From Macrostomum hystrix (lineage: Eukaryota; Platyhelminthes; Macrostomidae), in NCBI GenBank assembly GCA_950097015.1, contig CATNEN010000038.1:7748001-7812000 (forward strand): a stretch of DNA of 64,000 nucleotides, in the 5' to 3' direction. The number at the start of each line of letters is the position of its first letter. Positions within the stretch are counted from its first letter, which is position 1. The position numbers and the translations under genes are program-made. Positions 11,801 to 21,465 of this stretch are shown here, piece after piece. The notes under the pieces were generated by a model. The model was not told the origin of the DNA. It searched no databases and saw only the letters and a program-made list of their open reading frames with translations.

Positions 11801-13315
11801 TGGTGGGGTTGAGGGAGGTTTTGAGGTGGTGGGCGAGGTGCTGGTCAGAAATCAGTTCCTCACCTCATGCTTGAGCTGGTCCACTTCGCTCATGAGGGTG
11901 CGCAGTCGGCCCTCAAAGGCGACAGAATCGGCGGGGTCTTGGGCGTAGAGCTCGTCAAGGGCGTGTTCTCGTTGGTGATTCGAGTCAGCCTGGCGTTAGA
12001 AATATTTCTGCTTTTAGTATTTAAATAATGAAAACCTATACAACTAGACAGGTTAAATAGTGTGCATTTATATTACATTTTGGGACCAACTGTTATTACC
12101 ACAAAAATGTTTGGATTCGGAAAGCGAGCCCAAGGAAATCAATGCACCGCAAGCAAATTTACGGGCGTATAGCACGAGCCAGTTCGAGTAAATAAAGCGA
12201 GGTAAAAACTAGGAAAACAAACAAGCACTATAAACAATGCGACAACAACAATTATAGCTGAAATTGAAAACAAAATCTTCAATACTCACAAAGCGTATAA
12301 GGCGCCTCACCTTAAAGTAAGAGAAGAAAACTTACTTTTAGAAATAAAAGTTCATAACTACAACTAAAAACTGCTTTAAACAAGCAAAGGCACTCGAACA
12401 TACAGCTCTGGGCGCCGACTCATAGCTGTCAATCCAGTGGCTGTCAGATGGAACCTGGATTTCATTGGATCGGTGCGCGAGTGGGGCGCAATTTTAGCCT
12501 AACTGTATTTTTTAATCTGAGTCGCGAAAACAATTGCAAAAGTATTCACTAGTCGCTTAACTACAGGTAATAATAAAACTCTGAATAATTGCAGGAGGGC
12601 TGCAGGCACATCATTTGTTGACACTAGACCCGCCGCCAGTGAGGAGGCAATTCTGCCCATTCCGCTGACTCCTGAGCACAGTTTTGCAACAGATACCGTA
12701 CGCAGGCACACGCTCACACATCTGCCCTGACTTTCTCATCGTCAGGCAGTGTTCGATCTCACTGTGCCCTCATTGGCCCTCAAAGGCGTAAATTGCACGA
12801 CAATCCCCCCAAAGCCTTCTCTCTGCGGCTGAGCACCAAATAAATGTGGCCTCGCCGCAGAATCGAACTTAAGGACACCTTGGTGCGAGAGGCAAACGCG
12901 TTAACCACTCTGCCACCGACCTCCCTGTAACTAAACGTCCACAAGAACTGGCATGATCAAAGTCATTTTTATACTCCTAAGGTCGCTGCATAAAAAAAAA
13001 AAATCAATTAATTCAACCCACCGGCTGCTCATCTCTCGGACTCAGGTCGTCACTTTCCTCTGAAGAATTCGTTCTCAGCTGAGCTGACTGGCGGAATTTC
13101 ACACTTGGGCCTGACGGCAGCCTTTTTTCGCCTCTCTGCGGAGCGGGTCGAGGGTGTTGCTGGCGCTGCTGCTGCTTTAGCGCTGAAACCGGGGGTGTCT
13201 TCTCGTTCACGGCCCGAGCTGTCGGCTTTTTGGGCTTGCGGACGTGGACGTGCACCGGAGTGTCGTTGTCAACCGCCACGTGCACTACTGGGGAGTAGTC
13301 GCGTGCGCGAGACAT
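5817..13315 (-). CDS. ODF2: ODF2/cenexin-like centriolar and sperm-tail coiled-coil protein
   Basis: Ten exons: 13315-13022, 11989-11864, 11256-10705, 10043-9882, 9568-9455, 9377-9267, 8961-8785 (weak end), 6970-6818, 6685-6374, 6053-5817. Each confirmed boundary is GT/AG and phase 0, giving about 745 residues (human ODF2 is about 830). Recognition rests on three blocks: the N-terminal NDTPVHVHVRKPKKP, like ODF2's HVHVDENTPVHVHIKK; a central ARGHLRLQLRQRESDCDRL; and the C-terminal ARSLQSHVAFLKSSYSNLF, like ODF2's NRSMQNYVQFLKSSYANVF. Between them lies heptad-rich coiled coil rich in Ala, Arg and Glu. ODF2 is a structural protein of mother-centriole appendages and sperm outer dense fibres. Exon 7 is the uncertain part: it reads to its own stop at 8770, and the donor joining it to exon 8 would be GTCGCT. 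Small extra exons between 13022 and 11989 could be missed. Confidence 0.88.
6062..6300. repeat. 8-bp minisatellite in the last ODF2-like intron
   Basis: Alternating gtgggtca and gtgagtca units, about 29 copies. They fill most of the intron 6054-6373 and abut the final acceptor within about 10 bases. The motif resembles the neighbouring 16-bp array without its 'gat' part, so both arrays probably share an origin. Confidence 0.95.
7220..8625. repeat. 47-53-bp minisatellite with interspersed variants
   Basis: About 28 copies in an ODF2-like intron. The unit contains ggctgagcgggcatcaaccc, followed by one of at least three middles (cgcctatattgg, ccggctatattgg, tgtatgggtg), then gagagagaatgtacagt. 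The variants are shuffled and higher-order blocks recur, which indicates repeated unequal exchange or local duplication. Confidence 0.96.
8770..8961 (-). other. ODF2-like exon 7, possible alternative terminal exon
   Basis: The acceptor ATATAG at 8962-8967 opens a phase-0 exon that reads PSKVDTIEPEAATS, a Cys-rich stretch (CCGRCQASCSDSCQDC), LRLRLLHRL and LRQLDKVASD, then TGA at 8770-8772. The only phase-0 GT near its end follows Lys at 8785 and is a poor donor. Either this exon is spliced on to exon 8 through a weak site, is skipped, or ends a shorter isoform without the conserved C-terminus. Confidence 0.55.
9590..9872. repeat. Degenerate purine-rich ~20-bp repeat
   Basis: Units such as gagatgcagggagttgaaag, decaying into gagataaaggg, occupy the intron between ODF2-like exons 4 and 5 and begin within about 10 bases of the exon 4 donor (9881). 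Confidence 0.85.
10085..10675. repeat. 19-bp minisatellite, about 30 copies
   Basis: Almost perfect units gtgtctaacaggtacatcc in the intron between ODF2-like exons 3 and 4. The array starts about 30 bases past the exon 3 donor. Degenerate units lie at the exon 3 end, the most homogeneous ones in the middle. Confidence 0.97.
11404..11835. repeat. G-rich minisatellite (54/108-bp composite)
   Basis: Repeated ggtggtgggtgtcggggcag-type units with many G runs on the + strand, in the intron after ODF2-like exon 2 and starting about 30 bases past its donor. The transcript strand would be C-rich and the displaced DNA strand G-rich, so G-quadruplex or R-loop formation is possible. Confidence 0.93.
12595..12928 (-). 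mobile_element. tRNA-derived SINE, family A, minus orientation
   Basis: Read on the minus strand, the head has a tRNA-like A box (tggcagagtggttaacgc) and B box (aagttcgattctg), followed by a body shared with the copy at 14494. The shared body includes the 'gaggccacatttattt' segment and a 3' 'gccctcctg' end. It lies between ODF2-like exons 1 and 2, in the sense direction. Target duplications are not clear. Confidence 0.82.
13022..13315 (-). other. ODF2-like exon 1 with start codon
   Basis: ATG at 13313-13315, 98 residues, closing with donor GTGGGT at 13016-13021. It holds the conserved HVHV motif that anchors the gene identification. It is Pro/Lys-rich, not coiled coil, and ends in a Ser/acidic stretch. 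Confidence 0.88.
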
Positions 13316-13329
13316 TTCGGTACTTTTAA

Positions 13330-14482
13330 TGTGTGTATTTCAGTAAAGCTAATGGCTTTGCTCTGCAATAAAGAGAGGCTGAAGAGTAGTTAAATTATAA
13401 AGCCAGGTAAGATAAACCATTATTATTTCAAACTCTAAAGCTATCCTTTAGCTTTATACCATAGCTTTGGCTTTAAGCCACCATGCAACTATTTAGCATC
13501 AGAAATAAAATTCTACAAAGTACCTAAAAGACATACGAGTACTATATCAATCACAGAAACTTGCCTAAAATTTGTTTTGTTTGGAAGAAAAAATTACTTG
13601 TATAAAAATATCATGAGTTTTCCATAAAAACAAATTCAGATGCAGCTATATTTAGGATCATTACAGAAAGTATTTTAATTCTTCTGAAATTTAAAGTGAT
13701 GCAGCCAGTTCAATCAAGAGGTTCCAAAAACGCAAAAAGCATATAAATTATTACTTTGTGCAAACGTTTTTTTAATGAAAAGAGCTGCAAATATTCACTT
13801 AGTTTCTTGGAACCTACAAAAAAGATATATAATAATATATATAATTATAGTTATTAGTAATTATTATTATTATTATTATCATGATAGTTATTATTATAAT
13901 ATTATTATTATATACATATTTTTGTAAGTTCCAAGAAACTAAGAAAATATTTGCAGCTCTTTATATATTATATAATACACTATATATATATATGTACATA
14001 AATATTACATATAAAATGAATATAAAATTGTTGAATATTAAAAGATATTAAGAAATCCTGTCTTTGCCAGCTACGCTAAAACATGTGGTAAGGAAATGAA
14101 GATAAAATAGCTTTTTCATTGATAAATAAAGAAGAACGTACAAATTAAATATATAAGGTGAAACCAACTTTTGTAGACATATTACAAAAACTAATAATTA
14201 TATTGTTTATTTCCTATTTTATTTAGCTATACATTTATTTAAATCTAAACCAGTGGCTAAACTAATATTTATTATACTTATTTTGTTATAAATATTAGCA
14301 TTAAAAAAAACCTGATCTGTATCCAAACCGTAATCTAATTTGCGTTTTATCACGAGTTAAAAGCTAATTAAAATAATTAAATTACTTTTGTTATGAGCTT
14401 CTGTATTGCAAGGAACTTTAGGACATTCGTCAAAATAAATTTGTTAATGAAAATTGTTCAAATAACATTTCTTCTTAAACTA
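13330..14482. other. AT-rich intergenic DNA with a ~46-bp inverted repeat
   Basis: No gene is visible. Arms at about 13778-13823 and 13919-13965 (agagctgcaaatattcac... versus ...aaatatttgcagctct) are inverted around a TAT/ATT-rich loop of about 95 bases. They could form a long hairpin or be the ends of a small foldback element. The rest is low-complexity AT. Confidence 0.65.
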
Positions 14483-14493
14483 AAACTAATATT

Positions 14494-14868
14494 ACGTCAG
14501 GGGGTCGGTCGCAGAGCGGTTATCGCGTTTGCGTCTCGCACCACGATTCTTAAGTTCGATTCCACGGCGAGGCCACATTTATTTGGGCGCAGAGAGAAGG
14601 CTTTGGGGGCTTGTCGTACATTTTACGCCCTCGAGGGCCAACCTTCAAGGCACAGTGAAGTGTTACCATACGATGAGAAAGTTTGGGCAGATTTACACAT
14701 CTGTGTGAGCATGTGCCTGCGTAAGGTATCTGTGCGTGTGTGGTGTGTGCTCAGGAGTCAGTGAAATGGGCAGAATTGATAATTTCCTCCTCGGTGGCTG
14801 CGGGTCTAGTGTCACCAAATTATGTGCCAGGCGGCCCTCCTGAAAATATTTTTTATTAATGTTGCGCC
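14494..14868 (+). mobile_element. tRNA-derived SINE, family A, with target duplication
   Basis: The head ggtcggtcgcagagcggtta resembles a tRNA A box, and aagttcgattccacgg a B box. The body continues through a shared 'gaggccacatttatttgggc' region to a 'cggccctcctg' end and an AT tail. An 11-bp direct repeat aaactaatatt flanks it at 14483-14493 and 14869-14879. This copy is nearly complete. A Pol III transcript mobilised by a LINE is the expected mechanism; the partner LINE is not shown. Confidence 0.85.
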
Positions 14869-14879
14869 AAACTAATATT

Positions 14880-15522
14880 TTGTATAACTACTACCGTTAT
14901 AAGTATCAGTATAAGCTTCAAACATAAGAGGCAAGTTTAACAAATTTTATAGTGTAAAATTTGCCACGGTATTTTGCGTACAGTGCATGCTTGTCCTTAA
15001 TTAACAATCACTTTATAATATAATTTTTTAATGAAATTCTTACAAAGTCAAAATGTCCATTAACCGTATTTAATGTAATTTATATATAGTTGTACCGCTT
15101 TATTGGTCGGCAGGGAGGGTGATTTAGTAAATTGTATATGGTGTATTTTTAATTCACATTTTACAAGTACCTATTCGGTGAATAAAAAACCGCTATAGTC
15201 TGATCGATCATGCACAATAGTCAAGGTCACTTTACCACTGAAGATCGGCACAAGCTTTACTTATATATAGATGTGTGTTTTTATTTTAATTATATAGTAT
15301 ACAAAATAACCATTAGAAACTACATATAGTCCGAAGACAATTGACCTAAAAATGAGTCTGCTTTTTAGGTCACAAAAACCATAGCATTTTAATCTTTCTC
15401 ATGTACTCCTTGCGGCGATACACACTCTCATAGGTACAGTGACTATAAATATGTGCGCTGTTTTTAAGCAACGCAAAGCATTGTTGTTCTGCTGACTAAT
15501 TCTTTAACTCGTGTTCGTTAGC
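14880..15522. other. Intergenic sequence with LITAF-like 3' UTR
   Basis: AT-rich. A minus-strand AATAAA (reads tttatt at about 15280) lies about 240 bases past the LITAF-like stop and is a candidate polyadenylation signal. I see no gene. Confidence 0.5.
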
Positions 15523-16271
15523 TCATCGCACGCGCTGGTAGGTGCCCAGCTTCCGGTTGCAGACGGGACAGTAGTGGCCCACGTCCTTCAGGCTCGGGAT
15601 GCACAGCGGGATCAGGCAGCAGCCGAGGAACAAGAAGAACGGAATGCCGAAGAAGCAGATGGCGCCAATAAGCAGCCACACCAGCAGGCCGTTCTCATAC
15701 TCGATTCTCGTGACAACCACCTGGTTGCAGTGCTGGCAGGCTGTGGTGATTGGAGTCTCGCCAAATATTTTTGGCCCGGTGGACACAGTGACCACTTGCA
15801 CCTGATGAAGAATTGAGTTCATTTTGAGTTTATATCAGTTCAAATTTACTGATAATTTTTCGACCTAAATAAGTACCAGCGGCATTAGCTGGGGCGGAAA
15901 TTTTAGTGGGTTTTGGCCGCTCTCGCCGGCCAGTCCACGGACTGAGCATGCTTTGGAAGGGTCAAAAGGTATTTTTAGTTGATAAGCACCTGTGGCTGCT
16001 GCATCTGGGGCACTGGTTGGTAGCCTGGTACATGCTGCTGCGGCGGATAGCCCTGAGGCTGCGGCGGATAGCCCTGAGGCTGTGGCGGGTAGCCCTGAGG
16101 CTGCGGCGGATAGCCCTGAGGCTGCGGTGGGTAGCCCTGAGGCTGCGGCGGATAGCCCTGAGGCTGCGGTGGATGGCCCTGAGGCTGCGGTGGGTAGCCC
16201 TGAGGCTGCGGCGGATAGCCCTGAGGCGGCTGCTGGCTGTAAGACGGCGGCGGATCTTGCTTGGAGTCCAT
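15523..16271 (-). CDS. LITAF-domain membrane protein with PPxY and Gln/Pro-rich repeats
   Basis: Two exons, 16271-15990 (94 residues) and 15801-15523 (92 residues plus stop), joined in phase 0 with GT/AG: 186 residues. The N-terminus has PPPSY, a PPxY ligand for NEDD4-type WW domains, followed by about nine heptapeptide repeats GYPPQPQ. The second exon is a full LITAF-like domain: CQHC (Cys116, Cys119), a hydrophobic membrane-inserting stretch (about 133-161) and HYCPVC (Cys172, Cys175). In this family the two Cys pairs bind zinc and anchor the protein to the cytosolic face of late endosomes and lysosomes. The length fits LITAF/CDIP1 proteins (about 160-210). The heptad repeat is a 21-bp minisatellite inside coding DNA. 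A damaged copy of exon 2 lies 1.5 kb upstream. Whether it is the LITAF or CDIP1 orthologue cannot be told. Confidence 0.93.
16008..16235 (-). repeat. 21-bp coding minisatellite in the LITAF-like gene
   Basis: Tandem copies of a 21-bp unit (ggctgcggcggatagccctg...) encode GYPPQPQ. Copy number is likely variable. The unit is a multiple of 3, unlike most non-coding arrays here, as expected under coding selection. Confidence 0.9.
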
Positions 16272-17009
16272 GCTCTCGGTTGTCAGCTTCTGGCCTTGCT
16301 AAGCTGCTGCTTTTGACTACTGAATCCGGCTGTGCACCGCTGTGCAGAGAGTTTTATCGTCCGGGGCGGTTTTAGCGGACAGAACTGCAGCTGTGAAGGC
16401 GGGTAAGAAGGACATTGCAGGCAGGATGAGCGGCCGTGTCTGGGGTTGGTAGGGCTCGCTGTTGGCGAAATAAAATCGATGCGGTGAGCGGGGGAGAGAA
16501 GGGGAGAGGGAGTGTGCAGTTCACAGTACATTCAACTAAGGAAATAATGGGCGGAGGCAGCAATTGGGGACGAAGGTTAGTAAAAGAAGGTCTTGAATAT
16601 CAGGCCTAGCTCACACTTCACCATAACATACGAGAGATAGGCACTGTACATAAACCGCGACATCTACAGTGACACAATCCAATGTTTATATTTGGTGTCT
16701 GTTATTTTTCACGTTAAGAAGCAAAGTCACGCAAGTGCGTGTAGTTTAAAAATCTGTAAAAGCAGTGATAAATTGTGCAGTAAAGCAGTAAGCATTTGCT
16801 TTCATGTCAACTTCCTGTTTGTCTAACAAGCAGAAGCAAACTATTCTTGGGTACTTTAATTAGGGACTGGGTTATCTATTAACAATGTTTAATTTTGGTT
16901 TTGTTTTTTGAGCTTGTGTGTATAAACGAGTGTCTTCACTGATCAAGAAAATACTGGTTTGTCTAGTAGGCTCCTTCTAATTCTTGAGTGCAGGCTCATT
17001 CAATCAGTG
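16272..17009. other. Upstream region of the LITAF-like gene
   Basis: Holds the putative promoter and 5' UTR of the LITAF-like gene. It is mildly GC-rich up to about 16570, then AT-rich. No convincing additional gene is visible. Confidence 0.5.
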
Positions 17010-17692
17010 GACGCGCTGGCGGCTGGTAGGTGCCCAGCTTCCGGTGGCTCAGTCAGTAAGGTGTCGGACTTTGGATCAGATGGTCCTGGGTTCGACTCCC
17101 GACCTAGTCTAGAACTATTCGTGCAGCCTTTGGCAAGCTGCTTTGCCCTGATGTGCACACAGTCTACTCAGCTGCGGATGAGTACCGACATTTCGTCGGG
17201 TAATAATAATTCCGGCTGGCGTGGAATAAAGCAGTTCTGTGCGGCGATTCTGTGGGGTTTGGATGCTGCCGATATGTTTGGAAAAATAAATTTCATTGCT
17301 GACACGCGGCTGTCAACTGGTGTCCGAGAGAGCCGGGGAGTACTGGTGTGCAGTCCCACCTGCTAGTGTGCCTGGCACACAACACCTGCACTGGCCCTTG
17401 GGTCTAGTGTCAATTATTATTATTATAGCTTCCGGTTGCAGACGGGACAGTAGTGGCCCACGTCCTTCAGGCTCGGGATGCACAGCGGGATCAGGCAGCA
17501 GCCGAGGAACAGGAAGAACGGAATGCCGAAGAAGCAGATGGCGCCAATAAGCAGCCACACCAGCAGGCCGTTCTCATACTCGATTCTCGTGACAACCACC
17601 TGGTTGCAGTGCTGGCAGGCTGTGTTCAGGGGCACACAAAAGAAGACTTAAATGACTGGCGGCCTGACAGATACCGTCACCACCTGAACCTG
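17010..17692 (-). pseudogene. Duplicated LITAF exon 2, broken by stop and SINE
   Basis: From 17437 to about 17626 the sequence is almost base-for-base the LITAF-like exon 2 (CQHCNQVVVTRIEYENGLLV through HYCPVCNRKL). The missing tail (tggtaggtgcccagcttccgg) lies at about 17020-17045, on the far side of a SINE. Upstream, VQVVTVS can still be read next to an AG acceptor, but it runs into a stop before the rejoined frame. So this is a partial duplication that first lost its 5' coding part and was then split. High identity to the parent points to a recent duplication or gene conversion. Confidence 0.9.
17046..17426 (+). mobile_element. tRNA-derived SINE, family B, in the LITAF pseudo-exon
   Basis: A 381-bp insertion with A box (ggctcagtcagtaaggtgtc), B box (gggttcgactcccgac) and an (ATT)n 3' end. 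It is flanked by the 10-bp target duplication agcttccggt at 17036-17045 and 17427-17436; removing it restores the LITAF exon sequence. Its body differs from the 14.5-kb SINE except for a short 'gggtctagtgtca' segment near the 3' end, which could reflect a shared LINE-recognised tail. Confidence 0.9.
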
Positions 17693-17734
17693 GGGTTAAA
17701 CGCGTGACGGAGCACTGTGGACTGCCAGCCTATG

Positions 17735-18012
17735 GCATATCTGGGTGAAAGATCAGCTGTGGATTGCAAGTCTATGGTATATGGGTGAAAGATCAGCTGG
17801 GGATTGCAAGTCTATGGTATATGGGTGAAAGATCAGCTGTGGATTGCAAGTCTATGGTATATGGGTGAAAGATCAGCTGTGGATTGGTATATGGGTGAAA
17901 GATCAGCTGTGGATTGGTATATGGGTGAAAGATCAGCTGTGGATTGCTAGTCTATGGTATATGAATTAAAGATCAGCTGTGGATTGCTAGTCTATGGTAT
18001 ATGAATGAAAGA
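17735..18012. repeat. ~40-bp minisatellite
   Basis: About seven units containing gatcagctgtggattgcaag and tctatggtatatgggtgaaa; two are shortened by internal deletion. Confidence 0.9.
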
Positions 18013-19435
18013 TGAATGAAAGGAAAATGAAAATCATGTATAAAAATGAAAGGAATAGAAGAAAAGGAGTGGAAAGGAAACAAAGAAGTTTATATATGTA
18101 TGTAATGTATATAAGCAAACATATTTGTGAATAGTTTTTTTCCCTAGTTATTAGGCCTATACCTGGCAATAATCTACCTGTTTATGAGCTTTTATATATT
18201 TAATATATATTAGGGGGCCTATAATATATATATATATATATATATACATTTTTATACATGAATATATCTAAGCCATATAAGAATTGATAAATTATTGAAT
18301 TTTATGGTTAAAAAATAATGAGTATATTTAATGCTCTAGCGGTCTAGGGCTCTCTCTTCAATATTCTCCACTGTAATGTTACACTTACACTATGACCCTT
18401 TAGTTAGGCCCTACCCAAAGTTACTATTTATTACTCGTAGTGCTGCCACCAAGCAGAAGGAACTGCTATCAAAGGAATGTTCCGAAGAAATTCCTTATTT
18501 GCACCTTTATTCTCTAGGGTAGCGTTTCTCTCTCTCTCATATGTGTAGGCCTATACGTTGCCTGAGAGGTCTTAATTTAATTAAATTTATTAAATTTATT
18601 AATTTAAATAAATTTAATTTGTGAAGAATTAATATTTTTATAGGCCTATTACATTAATTTCAAATATGTCGGCTACTTATAAACAAGAAATTTTTACTTA
18701 AGATTTTGTGCTGCTGTATAGCTATACATATTAATCACAGTACTCATAATAGTAGCTATCACACTATTAGCTTAGGCTTGGGCCTGTGCCTGTTCTTTAA
18801 CAAGCCTAGCTAAGAAGACATTTTAGCTAATGTCCAGCAGAACATGCTTTTTAGCTAGATTTTCGCTAGAAGCTAGCTATAATATGCAAGGTATCTTTCT
18901 ACTATGGTCTGAGCCATGGGGTCTGTTTATAACTATAGCTATAGGCATATAGCCAAGCATTCATATCTAGCTAGGCATAGGTAGGCCAAAATGTAATAGC
19001 TATCATGCTAGCAAATTATAATGAGCAATAATAGGCCGATAGGAAACAATAACATACAAATAAATTGTAAAGACACTGCATCGAATCGATCCAGGTAACT
19101 CTTTCTAAAGGAGTCAGTCATTGAAACGGTATCTAACAGAATTGATTATATATTATATTTAAGCACGAAGATTTGTGCCCTATAAAAGCATTGCATTGGC
19201 TTTGAAAGCTATTGGCTGCGCGCAGAGACGCACATGTCACCTTACGGGAAATCTGCACTGGGGAGAGAGCAGGACGATGTAAAGATTTAGGAACGTGCTG
19301 GATAACTGGCACATGGTAATGGACTCCAGTGATAATGCACTATTTTATAGCCTGGGACCAGACGAACCAGCAGTCTGCAATGGAAAGATTAATGTAAGAA
19401 GAAAGCTGCCACTTTCTGAAGACCAGAAGACCAGA
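18013..19435. other. AT-rich intergenic DNA
   Basis: No supported gene. A TA microsatellite lies at about 18222-18246. A TATAAAA motif at about 19181 followed by GC-richer sequence could be a promoter, but only an 18-codon frame follows. Confidence 0.5.
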
Positions 19436-20470
19436 CTTCCACTCTTTCCAACCTTTACTAGCTGCTACTCTCCCCACCATTCACCTGCCACGCTCCCACC
19501 ATTCACTTGCTACTCTCCCCACCTTTCACCTGCCACTCTTCACACCCTTCACCTGCCACTCTCCCACCATTCACTTGCTACTCTCCCCACCTTTCACCTG
19601 CCACTCTTCACACCCTTCACCTGCCACTCTCCCACCATTCACTTGCTACTCTCCCACCATTCACCTGCCACTCTTCACACCCTTCACCTGCCACTCTTCC
19701 CACCATTCACTTGCTACTCTCCCCACCTTTCACCTGCCACTCTTCACACCCTTCACCTGCCACTCTCCCACCATTCGCTTGCTACTCTCCCACCATTCAC
19801 CTGCCACTCTTCACACCCTTCACCTGCCACTCTCCCACCATTCACCTGCCACTCTTCACACCCTTCACCTGCCACTCTCCCACCATTCACTTGCCACTCT
19901 TCACACCCTTCACCTGCCACTCTCACACCCTTCACCTGCCACTCTCACACCCTTCACCTGCCACTCTTCACACCCTTCACCTGCCACTCTCACACCCTTC
20001 ACCTGCCACTCTTCACACCCTTCACCTGCCACTCTCCCACCATTCACCTGCCACTCTTCACACCCTTCACCTGCCACTCTTCACATCATTCACCTGCCAC
20101 TCTTCACACCCTTCACCTGCCACTCTTCACACCCTTCACCTGCCACTCTCCCACCATTCACCTGCCACTCTTCACACCCTTCACCTGCCACTCTCCCACC
20201 ATTCACCTGCCACTCTTCACACCCTTCACCTGCCACTCTTCACACCATTCACCTGCCACTCTTCACACCCTTCACCTGCCACTCTTCACACCCTTCACCT
20301 GGCACTCTTCACACCCTTCACCTGGCACTCTTCACACCCTTCACCTGCCACTCTCCCACCATTCACCTGCCACTCTCCCACCATTCACCTGCCACTCTCC
20401 CACCATTCACCTGCCACTCTTCACACCCTTCACCTGCCACTCTCCCACCCTTATCTAGCTGCCGTTCTTC
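19436..20470. repeat. ~22-23-bp pyrimidine-rich minisatellite, over 45 copies
   Basis: Mixtures of cactcttcacacccttcacc and ctctcccaccattcacctgc units. All three forward frames stay open for 300 or more codons because C/T-rich units contain no stops; they are not genes. The strand asymmetry is extreme, with polypyrimidine on the + strand. Confidence 0.96.
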
Positions 20471-20945
20471 CCACCTATCACAAGCAGTTTCAGTTTAAAA
20501 AAGCATGACAGTGTCTCATGAACTCCAAGCATAGTTTTTATTATATATGCTTTTTAGCAGTAGCAGTTGTGTATTTATAATCTTAAATCTTATAACAATC
20601 CAAATACTCGTATAATAACTCAGAATAGGAAAATTTTAACACACAGACGCGCTCGCATGAATCCGATGTTCAACACAGGTTCAAGCGATGGGATTGGGAC
20701 AAGACTGCAGTGCAGGAGTGGCAGTATGAGAGCATGGCGTTGAAAGGGCTTTTGTGCGATAAAATACACGTCAATTGCTTACTTTTCAGCTGCTTAACAA
20801 TGGCGATGACACAAAATTCGGCAATGACCATTCGTTTAAGGCAAGTTTAATAAACATCTTGATTCAGATAGACACTTTTGAACACTGAAACCCCAACTGA
20901 TTGCTGCTTTGGCTGGTGGACTATGTACATTCTAGCTAAGAAGTA
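20471..20945. other. Intergenic, nothing recognised
   Basis: A spacer between two arrays. No coding or RNA feature seen. Confidence 0.5.
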
Positions 20946-21465
20946 AGAATTCACTCCTCTAACTGACAGCTGATTGGCTGGTGGACTATGTGCTATCTTA
21001 GCTAGGAATCTACTAACCCTAACTGACAGCTGATTGGCTGGTGGACTATGTGCTATCTTAGCTAGGAATCCACTAACCCTAACTGACAGCTGATTGGCTG
21101 GTGGACTATGTGCTATCTTAGCTAGGAATCTACTAACCCTAACTGACAGCTGATTGGCTGGTGGACTATGTGCTATCTTAGCTAGGAATCTACTAACCCT
21201 AACTGACAGCTGATTGGCTGGTGGACTATGTGCTATCTTAGCTAGGAATCTACTAACCCTAACTGACAGCTGATTGGCTGGTGGACTATGTGCTATCTTA
21301 GCTAGGAATCTACTAACCCTAACTGACAGCTGATTGGCTGGTGGACTATGTGCTATCTTAGCTAGGAATCTACTAACCCTAACTGACAGCTGATTGGCTG
21401 GTGGACTATGTGCTATCTTAGCTAGGAATCTACTAACCCTAACTGACAGCTGAACTGGTTGGAGG
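20946..21465. repeat. 60-bp minisatellite, about 9 copies
   Basis: Exact 60-bp periodicity. Each unit contains ctaaccctaactgacagctg and attggctggtggactatgtg. Several copies are identical base for base, implying very recent amplification. Each unit holds an inverted CCAAT box and a short telomere-like CTAACCCTAAC. Confidence 0.96.

Noticed and set aside
17046-17120. tRNA-like A and B boxes (also at 12.9 and 14.5 kb)
   Set aside because: Flanked by longer SINE bodies and target duplications; not free-standing tRNA genes, and the cloverleaf is not maintained.
19295-20508. Three overlapping frames of 300-390 residues rich in His, Pro and Thr
   Set aside because: A pyrimidine-rich minisatellite without stops; no frame is preferred and there is no unique sequence.
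20946-21465. Interstitial telomere
   Set aside because: Only one or two telomere-like hexamers per 60-bp unit; not a telomeric array.
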